A DNA stretch of 64,000 bases from Amycolatopsis sp. NBRC 101858 (lineage in GTDB: Bacteria > Actinomycetota > Actinomycetes > Mycobacteriales > Pseudonocardiaceae), in the NCBI RefSeq assembly GCF_030269325.1, contig NZ_BSTD01000003.1, positions 930,001 through 994,000 on the forward strand. Direction: 5' to 3'. The translations under genes were made by a program, and so were the position numbers. The notes beneath the pieces were generated by a model. The model ran no database searches, was not told the origin of the DNA, and was given only the letters and a program-made list of their open reading frames with translations. Position 1 is the first letter of the stretch. Every line of letters starts with the position of its first letter. Shown here in pieces: positions 8,702 to 16,167 of the stretch.

Positions 8702-8758
8702 TTCCTACCGACGCCGCCGGGCCTCCTCCTGCTGCACGGGTGACTCAGCTCACAGGGG

Positions 8759-8884
8759 CTAGCCGAAGAGCTGGACCAGCTTCAGGAACAGCTGGTACAC
8801 GCCGTAGGCGAAGGGCAGCACGACCCACGCCCAGGCCAGCACGATCAGCGGGACGCGGTTGGGTTTCGTCGCCGGCTCGCTCAT
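8759..8884 (-). CDS. MFS transporter small subunit (41-residue single-helix protein)
   Basis: This 41-residue protein begins MSEPATKPNRVPLIV and contains one transmembrane helix (LIVLAWAWVVLPFAYGVYQL). It is translationally coupled to the OFA transporter: its ATG overlaps that gene's TGA as TGATG at 8886-8882. Tiny single-helix proteins encoded directly behind oxalate/formate-type MFS carriers are a recurring arrangement in actinobacteria and proteobacteria, annotated as MFS transporter small subunit. The function is unproven, and a role in stabilising the carrier is an inference. The gene is easily missed because of its size, but the coupling and the clean Trp/Tyr-rich helix make it convincing. 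Confidence 0.82.
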   Translation of the reverse strand: MSEPATKPNRVPLIVLAWAWVVLPFAYGVYQLFLKLVQLFG

Positions 8885-10239
8885 CAGGCCTCACTCCTCA
8901 CGGCCGCGCCCGCGGTGACGGGCTCGTGGAACTTCTCCTTCACCGGCCGCACCAGCTCGTTGGCCACGAACCCGACCACCAGCAGGCCGATCATGATGTA
9001 GAACGACAGGTGGTAGAGCGCCGGGCCGGACTTGCCCGCCGCCTTCTCGCTGTCGGCGATCCGGTTGACGATCAGCGGGCCGAGCACGCCGGCGACCGAC
9101 CACGCCGTCAGCAGCCGGCCGTGGATCGCGCCGACCTGGTAGGTGCCGAAGAGGTCCTTCAGGTACGCCGGGACCGTCGCGAACCCGCCGCCGTAGAAGG
9201 ACAGGATCACCATCGCGCACAGGATGAACACGAGCTTCGACGAGTTCTCCGTCAGCGCGATCACCAGGTACAGCACCGCGCCGACGCCGAGGTAGGTGCG
9301 GTAGATGTTCTTGCGCCCGATGACGTCCGATGTGGACGACCAGACGAACCGCCCGAGCATGTTGCACAGCGACAGCAGCGCGACGAACCCGGCCGCCGCG
9401 GCCGCGCCGACCGGGGTCGAGGTGCTCTTGAAGAAGTCCACGATCATCGGGGACGCCTTCTCCAGGATCCCGATGCCCGCGGTCACGTTGAAGCACAGGA
9501 CCACCCACAGCAGCCAGAACTGCGGCGTCTTGATGGCGTTGGCCGCCGAGACGTTGGCGGTGGAGATCATGGCCGTGCCGTGGTCGGTCTTCGGCTCCCA
9601 GCCCGCCGGCTTCCAGTCGTCGGCCGGGACCCGCACGATCAGCCAGCCGAGCGACATGAACACCGCGTAGACGACGCCGTGCACCAGGAACGCCGTCGCG
9701 ATGCTGCCGGTGGTCGGCGTGGTGCCGATCATCGACGACGACCACGGCGACGCGATCAGCGCGCCGCCGCCGAAGCCCATGATCGCGATGCCGGTGGCCA
9801 TGCCCGGCCGGTCCGGGAACCACTTGATCAGCGTCGAAACCGGGGAAATGTAGCCGATTCCGAGGCCGACGCCGCCGATCGCGCCGTATCCGACCACGAC
9901 GAGCCAGAACTGCCCGGTCGCGACGCCGAGCGCCGAGACGAGGAACCCGGTGGCGAAGCAGCACATCGAGACGAACATGGCCCAGCGCGGGCCGTTCTTC
10001 TCGACGAGCGTGCCGCCGAACGCCGCGGACAGGCCCAGCATGACGATGCCGAGCTGGAACGGCAGCGAACTCTGCGTGCCGGTCAGGTGCATCGTCTTTT
10101 CGAGCGGGGTCTTGAACACGCTCCACGCGTAGGCCTGCCCGATCGACAGGTGTACCGAGAGGGCCGCCGGGGGCACCAGCCAGCGTGTCCAGCCTGGGGG
10201 TGCGACGATCCGGGAACGGTCCAGGAAGCCGAGAGCCAT
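8884..10239 (-). CDS. OFA-family MFS transporter (oxalate:formate antiporter type)
   Basis: This is a 451-residue, 12-helix inner-membrane carrier. The family signature is clear in SVHLSIGQAYAWSVFKTPL, FGGTLVEKNGPRW and GIGYISPVSTLIKWFPDRPG. OFA members exchange oxalate for formate or carry other monocarboxylates. The exact substrate cannot be read from sequence, but FdhD on the opposite strand and the formate-dehydrogenase-like protein at 4108 make formate or oxalate the best guess. ATG 10239 has a good ribosome site, GGAGGGATCCG. It overlaps the small-subunit gene by one base. The divergent fdhD gene shares the 103-bp promoter region, which contains a GTATT-N4-AATAC palindrome. Confidence 0.92.
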   Translation of the reverse strand: MALGFLDRSRIVAPPGWTRWLVPPAALSVHLSIGQAYAWSVFKTPLEKTMHLTGTQSSLPFQLGIVMLGLSAAFGGTLVEKNGPRWAMFVSMCCFATGFLVSALGVATGQFWLVVVGYGAIGGVGLGIGYISPVSTLIKWFPDRPGMATGIAIMGFGGGALIASPWSSSMIGTTPTTGSIATAFLVHGVVYAVFMSLGWLIVRVPADDWKPAGWEPKTDHGTAMISTANVSAANAIKTPQFWLLWVVLCFNVTAGIGILEKASPMIVDFFKSTSTPVGAAAAAGFVALLSLCNMLGRFVWSSTSDVIGRKNIYRTYLGVGAVLYLVIALTENSSKLVFILCAMVILSFYGGGFATVPAYLKDLFGTYQVGAIHGRLLTAWSVAGVLGPLIVNRIADSEKAAGKSGPALYHLSFYIMIGLLVVGFVANELVRPVKEKFHEPVTAGAAVRSEA

Positions 10240-10275
10240 CGGATCCCTCCGTAGAGTGGGGATGATGGAGGGAAT

Positions 10276-10289
10276 GTATTACTAAATAC
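10276..10289. promoter_or_regulatory. AT-rich palindrome between the OFA transporter and fdhD
   Basis: GTATTACTAAATAC forms a 5-4-5 inverted repeat in the 103-bp divergent promoter region, inside an AT-rich island that is unusual for this genome. It could be an operator or part of overlapping -10 elements for both genes. No regulator gene is adjacent. Confidence 0.4.
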
Positions 10290-10342
10290 CCGGTGTTGCA
10301 CCATGCGAGTGTCAAACTTTCCGGCGGAGAAGGGTGTGGGTC

Positions 10343-11167
10343 ATGGGCAGGGTGACCGTGCGCAGGCCGGTGCGGAAGATCTCCGCGACCGGCGACCGCC
10401 GCCGCCCCGACGCGCTGGCCGCCGAAGAACCCCTGGAACTGCGGGTCGGCGGCAAGGCGCTGGCGGTGACGATGCGCACGCCGGGCAACGACGTCGAGCT
10501 GGCCCACGGCTTCCTGCTGTCCGAAGGCGTGATCGGCGGCCGCGAGGACATCGCGGTGGCCCGCTACTGCGACGGCGTCGACGACCAGGGCCGCAACACC
10601 TACAACGTGCTGGACATCGCGCTGGCGCCCGGGGTGCCGCCGCCGGACACCGGGGTCGAGCGCAACTTCTACACGACGTCTTCGTGCGGCGTGTGCGGCA
10701 AGGCGGCGCTCGACGCGGTCAAGCTGAAGACCCGCTACTCCCCCGCGTCGGCCGACTTCGCGGTGAAGAGCCGGACGCTGGCCGCCCTGCCGGACGCGTT
10801 GCGCGACCGCCAGAAGGTGTTCGCCAGCACAGGCGGCCTGCACGCGGCGGGCCTGTTCACCCCGGACGGCGAGCTCGCGGTCGTCCGCGAAGACGTCGGC
10901 CGGCACAACGCGGTGGACAAGGTGCTCGGCTGGGCGGTGCTGGAGAACCGCATCCCGGCACCGGGCTACGGCCTGCTGGTGTCCGGGCGCGCGTCGTTCG
11001 AGCTGGTGCAGAAGGCGGCGATGGCCGGGATCGGGCTGCTGGCCGCGGTGTCGGCACCCTCGTCACTGGCGGCCGAGCTGGCGGAGGAGAACGGCATGAC
11101 CCTGATCGGCTTCCTCCGCGGCGACTCGATGAACCTCTACACCGGCGACCACCGCGTGCTCACTTAA
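10343..11167 (+). CDS. fdhD: Formate dehydrogenase accessory sulfurtransferase FdhD
   Basis: This 274-residue cytoplasmic protein passes sulfur from a cysteine desulfurase to the molybdenum cofactor of formate dehydrogenases. The signature motifs are present: LRVGGKALAVTMRTPG, ELAHGFLLSEG, the catalytic CxxC loop TTSSCGVCGKAALD, VFASTGGLHAAGLF, REDVGRHNAVDKVLG and ISxAPSSLA-like VSAPSSLAAELAEE. ATG 10343 is preferred over GTG 10334 because GGAGAAGG lies 10 bases upstream and family members begin MGRVT. Its presence implies a functional formate dehydrogenase, for which the protein at 4108 is the only candidate in the window. Confidence 0.96.
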   Translation: MGRVTVRRPVRKISATGDRRRPDALAAEEPLELRVGGKALAVTMRTPGNDVELAHGFLLSEGVIGGREDIAVARYCDGVDDQGRNTYNVLDIALAPGVPPPDTGVERNFYTTSSCGVCGKAALDAVKLKTRYSPASADFAVKSRTLAALPDALRDRQKVFASTGGLHAAGLFTPDGELAVVREDVGRHNAVDKVLGWAVLENRIPAPGYGLLVSGRASFELVQKAAMAGIGLLAAVSAPSSLAAELAEENGMTLIGFLRGDSMNLYTGDHRVLT

Positions 11168-11362
11168 GCCGTCTCGACCCAGGACACCGTGTCGTCCCCG
11201 CAATCACGCGAGTCGGCGCTCCGATCACGCGAGCCGGCCCTTCGATCACGGGACGCCCGCAGGCCCACGGGTCAACGCCGTGTCCAAACGGTCGACACGC
11301 GTGACTGCGGAGACGACACGCGTGTCCGGAGGGTCGACACGACTCAAGCCGTCTCGACCCAG
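11166..11362. repeat. 17-nt direct repeat bracketing the fdhD / carotenoid oxygenase spacer
   Basis: AAGCCGTCTCGACCCAG occurs at 11166-11182, over the end of fdhD, and again at 11346-11362, where it encodes the last codons of the carotenoid oxygenase. The copies are identical and 180 bp apart. The second copy is clearly native coding sequence, so the first looks like a duplicated tail of that gene, as if the 21-nt array between them arose by duplication or insertion. Confidence 0.75.
11203..11342. repeat. Array of 21-nt units, three in each orientation
   Basis: Between two convergent genes lie units of exactly 21 nt. Three start with ATCACGCGAG-like sequence at 11203, 11224 and 11245 (the third is degenerate). 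Three more, in the opposite sense, start at 11280, 11301 and 11322 with cores such as GGAGGGTCGACACGC. The reverse complement of unit 2 matches the opposite-sense units at about 15 of 20 positions. The array would fold into a long imperfect hairpin and may serve as a bidirectional terminator. A related array lies at 14611. Confidence 0.7.
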
Positions 11363-12783
11363 TTGCCGTGGAAGCCGTTCGGCACGCGGTCCGGCAGGTG
11401 GATCGCCGCGACCGTCTCCAGCGTGCCCGCGTCGAGCAGGGTCAGGTCACTGCGCTGCGTGGCCGGGTCGAACACGAAGCCCATCAGGACGCCGTCGTCC
11501 TCCGGCGCGTTCTCGTGGGACGGGACGAACACGAACTCGCCGGGCTGGCGGCCCCCGCCGAACGCGCGCTCCTGGCGTGCGCCCGTCGAGAAGTCGTGCT
11601 TGAACAGCGAGCCGCCCGGGTTCGCGCCGCCGTCGGCCGACATCGCGTAGCCGTAGCGGTGGCGGCGGCCGACCAGGCGCTCGTCCACCCGCGGGAACTC
11701 CTGGCCGCGGTCGTCGAGCCGCTCCTCCAGGACCTTGCCCGCGGTGAGGTCGACCGTCCAGCGGTCCAGCGTCGGGCCGCCCTCGTCCGGTCCGTGCAGC
11801 TCGGAGTCGAACATCTTCGGGTGGCGCACGACGTCCAGCACGATGCTGTCGCCGTCGTCGTAGGCGTTGAGCGGGTGGAAGACGTAGCACGGCTCGACCT
11901 CGAACCACCGGACGTCGCCGTTGCCGCCCTCCCGCGGCATGACGCCGATCCGCGCCGGGTACTTCGGGTCCCAGCGGTACGGCAGGCCGCCGTTCGCGCC
12001 GATCTTGCGCGCCATCATCGCCGTCACCGGGTCCGGGACGCGGACCTTGCCGACCATGGCCGAGAGCACGAGCTTCGCCGGCGTCCGGAGCGCGCCCGGA
12101 ACGTTCGCCGCGACCGCCATCTCCGCGTTGAACGTCACCGGCAGGTCGTAGAACACGACGTGCTTTTCGGTCAGCGAGAAGTCGTGCATCATCGGCGACC
12201 CGGTGACCTCGACGTCGACCGTGCGGCGCGCGCGGCCGGCCGCGTCGATCACCGAGTACTGGACCTTGTTGCCCATGCCGAAGAAGTACGACACGGCGTG
12301 CAGCTCGCCGGTGCGCGGGTCGCGCTTGGGGTGGGCGGTGTAGCCGCCGGGGAGCGTGCCGTCGAAGTCGCAGCTGCCGACCGTGTCGAGCTCGTCGGTC
12401 AGCTCGTAGACCGGCGCACCCGCCTCGATCAGCGCGAGGGTCTTGCCGGCGTGGCCGATCACGTTGGTGTTGGCGCCGAGCGCGTCCAGCCCGCAGAAAC
12501 GGCTCGCGTCCTCGCCGTTCAGCGTCGCCGCCACGGCCGGGTTGCGCACCCACCGGTTGCGGTACCACTCGGCCTTGCCGTCGCGCAGGCGGACGCCGTG
12601 GACCATGCCGTCGCCCATGAACCAGTGGTAGGCCGCCGGGTCCACCTCCGACAGCGGGTTGGGCCCGTTGCGCAGGTAGCGGCCGTCGAGGAACTCCGGG
12701 ATGCGCCCGGTGACGGCCAGTTCGGTGATCGTGTGCTCCCGGCTCACCGGGGCGAAGTTGCCTTCGAGGAACTTGTTGCCCAT
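11344..12783 (-). CDS. Carotenoid oxygenase (retinal pigment epithelial membrane protein family)
   Basis: This 479-residue, seven-bladed propeller Fe(II) dioxygenase oxidatively cleaves carotenoids, apocarotenoids or stilbenoid double bonds. The four iron-binding histidines are recognisable in TAHPKRDPRTGELHAVSYFF, MMHDFSLTEKHVVFYDLP, CYVFHPLNAYDDG and the C-terminal GFHGNWVETA. The family entry motif FLDGRYLRNGPNP is near the N-terminus. ATG 12783 follows GGAGGGG at a good distance, so the upstream in-frame codons are not needed. It is divergent from a TetR gene, with a double palindromic operator at 12806-12841, so repression by that TetR protein is likely. The substrate is unknown. Confidence 0.95.
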   Translation of the reverse strand: MGNKFLEGNFAPVSREHTITELAVTGRIPEFLDGRYLRNGPNPLSEVDPAAYHWFMGDGMVHGVRLRDGKAEWYRNRWVRNPAVAATLNGEDASRFCGLDALGANTNVIGHAGKTLALIEAGAPVYELTDELDTVGSCDFDGTLPGGYTAHPKRDPRTGELHAVSYFFGMGNKVQYSVIDAAGRARRTVDVEVTGSPMMHDFSLTEKHVVFYDLPVTFNAEMAVAANVPGALRTPAKLVLSAMVGKVRVPDPVTAMMARKIGANGGLPYRWDPKYPARIGVMPREGGNGDVRWFEVEPCYVFHPLNAYDDGDSIVLDVVRHPKMFDSELHGPDEGGPTLDRWTVDLTAGKVLEERLDDRGQEFPRVDERLVGRRHRYGYAMSADGGANPGGSLFKHDFSTGARQERAFGGGRQPGEFVFVPSHENAPEDDGVLMGFVFDPATQRSDLTLLDAGTLETVAAIHLPDRVPNGFHGNWVETA

Positions 12784-12805
12784 GACTGACCCCTCCGAAG
12801 CTGCC

Positions 12806-12841
12806 ATAACTCGGTTATAGCTCAATTTATAACAGGGTTAT
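12806..12841. promoter_or_regulatory. Double operator ATAAC-N3-GTTAT
   Basis: Two copies of the palindrome ATAAC-NNN-GTTAT lie at 12806-12818 and 12829-12841, with centres 23 bp apart. They fill the 73-bp gap between the carotenoid oxygenase and TetR start codons and are strikingly AT-rich for this genome. They are the obvious binding sites for the adjacent TetR regulator, probably for two dimers, and would overlap both promoters. Confidence 0.72.
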
Positions 12842-12856
12842 GAGATACTGGCAAGC

Positions 12857-13564
12857 ATGAGCCCGAAACCGCGCGCGAACGACGTCAAGGAGCGGCTCGT
12901 CGAGGCCGCCATCCGGCTGCTCGCCGAGGGCGGCCCCGAAGCCCTGCAGGCCCGCAAGCTGGCGGCGGAGGTCGGTGTCTCGACGATGGCCGTCTACACG
13001 CACTTCGGTGGCATGGCCGCGCTGGTCGACGACGTCGCGCGCACGGGGTTCCTGAAGCTCAGCGCGTGGCTCGCCGGGGTCGGCGAGACCGACGACCCGG
13101 TGGCGGACATCTTCAGCCTCGCCCGGACCTACCGGCAGGCGGTCGCCGAGCAGCCGCAGCTGTTCGCGGTGACGTTCGGCCAGTCCGCGCCCGGCGGCAA
13201 GCGGGCGACCCTGTCCGACCTGACCACCGAGGAAGGCCGCGAAGCCGCTCAGGAGGGCCTGGAGGCGTTCGAGCACATCGTCCGGGCGACCGAGCGGGCC
13301 ATCGAGGCCGGCCGGTTCCGGCCCGCCGACAAGTACCAGGCGGCCGCCCAGCTGTGGAGCGCGCTGCACGGCTTCGTCACACTTGAGGCATCCGGGCACT
13401 TCGGCGCCGGTGAGCAGGGAATAGAGCACATTTTGATACCCCTGGGGATCACCATGGCGGTGGGTCTCGGGGACACTGTGGAGCGGGCGGAACACTCGAC
13501 CGAGGCCGCGAGGGCGACTTGGCGAGCGAGAACCCGAAACGCCGGGCAGGGTGAGAACGACTAA
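12857..13564 (+). CDS. TetR-family transcriptional regulator
   Basis: This 235-residue regulator has an N-terminal helix-turn-helix (about residues 10-55): KERLVEAAIRLLAEGGPEAL, KLAAEVGVSTMAVYTHFGG. The C-terminal half (LARTYRQAVAEQPQLFAVTF onward) resembles the TetR_C_33-type ligand domain. It has no evident Shine-Dalgarno sequence, so a leaderless or weakly led message is possible. It lies divergent from the carotenoid oxygenase across a double palindrome that both would share, which suggests it represses itself and that enzyme. The ligand could be a carotenoid cleavage product, but that is inference. Confidence 0.92.
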   Translation: MSPKPRANDVKERLVEAAIRLLAEGGPEALQARKLAAEVGVSTMAVYTHFGGMAALVDDVARTGFLKLSAWLAGVGETDDPVADIFSLARTYRQAVAEQPQLFAVTFGQSAPGGKRATLSDLTTEEGREAAQEGLEAFEHIVRATERAIEAGRFRPADKYQAAAQLWSALHGFVTLEASGHFGAGEQGIEHILIPLGITMAVGLGDTVERAEHSTEAARATWRARTRNAGQGEND

Positions 13565-13642
13565 CCCGGCGGACAGGGACGTGAGGGGAACGCGGAGCGG
13601 GTGCGCGGCGTCCTAGGAGCAGCAGGCGGGGGACGGAGACAG

Positions 13643-14608
13643 GTGAACGAGGAAAACGGGGATCGCGGCGAGGCCGAGCCGCAGCTCCCGGTGGGAGCGG
13701 CGGCGGTCCGCGACGCGCGGCGGTGGCTCAGCCGCCGCTCGGTGCTGATCGCGGGCGCGTCCGGGCTGGCCGTGGGCGGCCTGGCCCTCGGCACCGCGAC
13801 CGGCAAGCTGCCGTTCAGCCAGGCCCTGCAGCGGACGCTGGGCGTGACGTCGTCGAACCCGACGACCCAGCTGGGCAGCACCCGTGTCGAACGCGTCTAC
13901 TCCCAGGCCCGCGGCCGGATGGTCGACCTGGTGTTCATCCTGCCGTCGAAGACCCCGCCGAAGGGGCTGCCGATGTCGCTGATGCTGCACGGCCTGCACG
14001 GCAACGCCCGCAGCGCGGCCCCGACCGGCACGCTCAAGCAGCTCTCCAGCGACGTCGCGCGCAAGGCGGTCCCGGCGTTCGGCTTCGTCGCCGTCGACGG
14101 CGGCGACAACTACTGGCACGAGGTCCACCCGGGCGACGACCCGATGGCGATGCTGCTGGAGGAGGTCCCGCAGTGGCTGCGGGCCCGCGGGTTCGCCGGC
14201 GAGACCGGGCAGCCGTTCGCCTGCACGGGCGTCTCGATGGGCGGGTTCGGCGCGCTGGTGTACACGCGCCGCCGGGTGGAGCGGCGCCAGCCGCCGGCCG
14301 CGGTCGCGACGCTGGCCCCGGCGCTGATCCTGTCCTGGCAGGAGATGGCCAAGCGGCACATCTTCACGGGCCTGAACGACTGGACCGCGCTGGACCCGCT
14401 GAAGCACATCGACGAGACGAAGAGCGTGGCCAACGGCATCTGGTGCGGCACGGAGGACTCGTTCATCACGGGCGTCCGCCGCTACATCGAGGCGGCCCAC
14501 CCGGCGGTCGCCCACACGGCCCACGGCAAGCACGGCGACCCGTTCAACCGGACGGTGGTGCCGAGCGTGATCAGCTTCCTCGGCAAGCACGTCCCCCGCA
14601 AGGACTGA
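13643..14608 (+). CDS. Tat-type exported alpha/beta-hydrolase (esterase-like)
   Basis: This 321-residue protein starts at GTG 13643 behind GGACGGAGACAG. A twin-arginine-like signal (ARRWLSRRSVLIAGASGLAV) precedes an alpha/beta-hydrolase domain. The nucleophile elbow is GVSMGGFGALV (about residues 195-205), with an oxyanion region at MLHGLHGNARSA. Probable acid and base residues lie in GTEDSFITGVRRY and HGKHGDPFN. The layout resembles secreted esterase-D/mycolyltransferase-like enzymes acting outside the membrane, but the substrate is not predictable. It starts 78 bp after the TetR gene in the same direction, so read-through is possible but not evident. Confidence 0.85.
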   Translation: MNEENGDRGEAEPQLPVGAAAVRDARRWLSRRSVLIAGASGLAVGGLALGTATGKLPFSQALQRTLGVTSSNPTTQLGSTRVERVYSQARGRMVDLVFILPSKTPPKGLPMSLMLHGLHGNARSAAPTGTLKQLSSDVARKAVPAFGFVAVDGGDNYWHEVHPGDDPMAMLLEEVPQWLRARGFAGETGQPFACTGVSMGGFGALVYTRRRVERRQPPAAVATLAPALILSWQEMAKRHIFTGLNDWTALDPLKHIDETKSVANGIWCGTEDSFITGVRRYIEAAHPAVAHTAHGKHGDPFNRTVVPSVISFLGKHVPRKD

Positions 14609-14610
14609 CC

Positions 14611-14731
14611 CAGAGGGTCGGCTCGCGTACCCGGAGAGTCGGCTCGCGTACCCAGAGGGTCGGTTCGTGAGCCGACCGTCCAGGTACGCCAACCGACCGT
14701 CCAGGTACGCGAGCCGACCGTCCGGGTACGC
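14611..14731. repeat. Second 21-nt unit array, three direct then three inverted
   Basis: Forward units at 14611, 14632 and 14653 (the last truncated at its overlap with the turn) share the core GGTCGGCTCGCGTACC. Three opposite-sense units at 14669, 14690 and 14711 share GAGCCGACCGTCCAGGTACG. The period is exactly 21 nt throughout. The array fills the gap between the stop of the exported hydrolase and the stop of the convergent MEDS protein. The unit is recognisably related to that at 11203-11342, in the opposite arrangement. It can fold into a long hairpin. Confidence 0.75.
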
Positions 14732-14735
14732 GGGA

Positions 14736-15656
14736 TCAGCAGGTGAAGTGGACCCGGGTCGTCGTGCGGCCTGGGATCCAGTACGTGCGGACCAGGTCCG
14801 CCAGGCGGTTCACCAGCAGCAGGCCGCGGCCGCCCAGGGCCGCCGCGGCCGGGGGGATCCGGCCGGCCAGGGGCTCGGTGATCGTGCCCGAGTCGGTGAC
14901 CTCGCCGACCACCTGACGCTCGTCCGCCCACAACCGCAGCACGCCCGCGCCGCCGCCGTAGAGGACGCTGTTGGTCGTCAGCTCCGCGATCGCCAGGGTG
15001 AAGTCGTCGCGTCTCGGGCGGCGCAGGCCGTGGCGTGCGGCCCAGATCTCCGCGAACCCGCGCAACGAGCCCAGCTGCCCCAGGTCGAACTTCCGCTCGA
15101 CCGCGGCCGCCGGCTGGTCCAGCGGCCGCATGAAGTCCGCGTGCGCGCCGGCCGGGTCGAACCGGGCGCTGACGAACGGCCCGGCCGGACCCCACACCTC
15201 CGGGTGGGTGCGCTCGGCGTCGGCCAGCGCCTCCGGCGGCAGCGCCGCGGTGTCGTACGGGCAGAGCACCGCCAGGTCCCGCCCGGCGAGCGCCTGGTTG
15301 ATGAGCGCCTCGTGCAGCACGCACGCGGGGTACTCGGCGCCGGTGCGGTCACCCCACATCTGCTCCGCCACGATCCGCACCGGGCCCACGTGCTCGCCGG
15401 CGAACGCGAGCAGCACCGTCGGCAGGATCGCACCGGGGTTGCGGCCGACCCGGCACATGTCGGTCAGCCGCACTTCACGCGCCCGCTCTTCCAGGGCCTT
15501 CTCGATGAGCCGGAGGTTCCGCGCGGGAACGGCGACGGCGACGGGTTCACCCCGGTCGAGACCTTCGAGCAGGAACGGAACGACGCCGGCCAGATACTCA
15601 CTGTCACCGCGGTAGAACAGTGCCGGATGCCGAAACGGTCTCAGGGCACCTACCAC
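14736..15656 (-). CDS. MEDS-domain anti-sigma-type histidine kinase
   Basis: This 306-residue cytoplasmic regulator has two parts. Residues 1-180 form a MEDS-like sensory domain (HPALFYRGDSEYLAGVVPFL, VRIVAEQMWGDR, CPYDTAALP). Residues about 200-306 form a GHKL ATPase domain of the RsbW/SpoIIAB type (DFTLAIAELTTNSVLYGGG, GGRGLLLVNRLADLV). Such proteins usually bind or phosphorylate an anti-sigma antagonist, or act as phosphorelay sensors. No sigma factor or antagonist gene is adjacent. GTG 15656 is the start, with AAGG just upstream. It reads away from the membrane protein at 15710 in the same orientation, and its stop abuts the 21-nt repeat array. Confidence 0.85.
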   Translation of the reverse strand: MVGALRPFRHPALFYRGDSEYLAGVVPFLLEGLDRGEPVAVAVPARNLRLIEKALEERAREVRLTDMCRVGRNPGAILPTVLLAFAGEHVGPVRIVAEQMWGDRTGAEYPACVLHEALINQALAGRDLAVLCPYDTAALPPEALADAERTHPEVWGPAGPFVSARFDPAGAHADFMRPLDQPAAAVERKFDLGQLGSLRGFAEIWAARHGLRRPRRDDFTLAIAELTTNSVLYGGGAGVLRLWADERQVVGEVTDSGTITEPLAGRIPPAAAALGGRGLLLVNRLADLVRTYWIPGRTTTRVHFTC

Positions 15657-15709
15657 GGGACCTTGCTACCCGGAGACGGCCGCGCGCAAACCCCTCGGAC
15701 GGCGGAAGT

Positions 15710-16117
15710 TCACTCCACCCATCGGCCGACGACGGAGATCAGCCAGAAACCGACCAGGGTCGCGACGCCGAACAACAGCACCCAGTTGACCAGCGGACGC
15801 CGCTCGGTGACCCCACGGGCACGCCAGAGCGCGTACCCCGCGAGGACGAAGAGCGGCACCGGGATCAGCGGCAACGGCGACAGCCGGGCCACCACGGCCA
15901 CGACGCACGTGCCGGCGCACACGGCCAGCACGCCCATCAGCACCCGGTTCAGCCACGGGTACCGGTCGAACACGGACGCGATGACGCGTTCGCTCAGCTC
16001 GCGGAACCCGAGGACCGGGCCGCCGGGCACCGGCGCCGGTTCGGGTGGCGGCGGTGCCTGCACGCCACCGGCGGGAGCGGTGCCCCCGCCGGTGACCGGC
16101 ATAGAGTCAGCAGTCAT
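15710..16117 (-). CDS. Small membrane protein with Pro-rich N-terminus
   Basis: This 135-residue protein of unknown function has a low-complexity Pro/Gly N-terminus (PPPPEPAPVPGGP). Helices follow at about residues 60-80 (LMGVLAVCAGTCVVAVVARL), 83-96 (LPLIPVPLFVLAGYAL) and 110-130 (LVNWVLLFGVATLVGFWLI). It lies 50 bp downstream of clpX in the same orientation and may be read through from it. ATG 16117 is used; ATG 16102 is an in-frame alternative. No family is recognised. Confidence 0.75.
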   Translation of the reverse strand: MTADSMPVTGGGTAPAGGVQAPPPPEPAPVPGGPVLGFRELSERVIASVFDRYPWLNRVLMGVLAVCAGTCVVAVVARLSPLPLIPVPLFVLAGYALWRARGVTERRPLVNWVLLFGVATLVGFWLISVVGRWVE

Positions 16118-16167
16118 TCAGCTTTCCTGTCGGGTCTCCGGGCCGGGTGGCCCGGAGACGCCCGGCC

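Noticed and set aside
11203..14731. Possible CRISPR arrays at the 21-nt repeats
   Set aside because: There are no unique spacers between units, the period is far too short, the orientation flips midway, and no cas genes are present.
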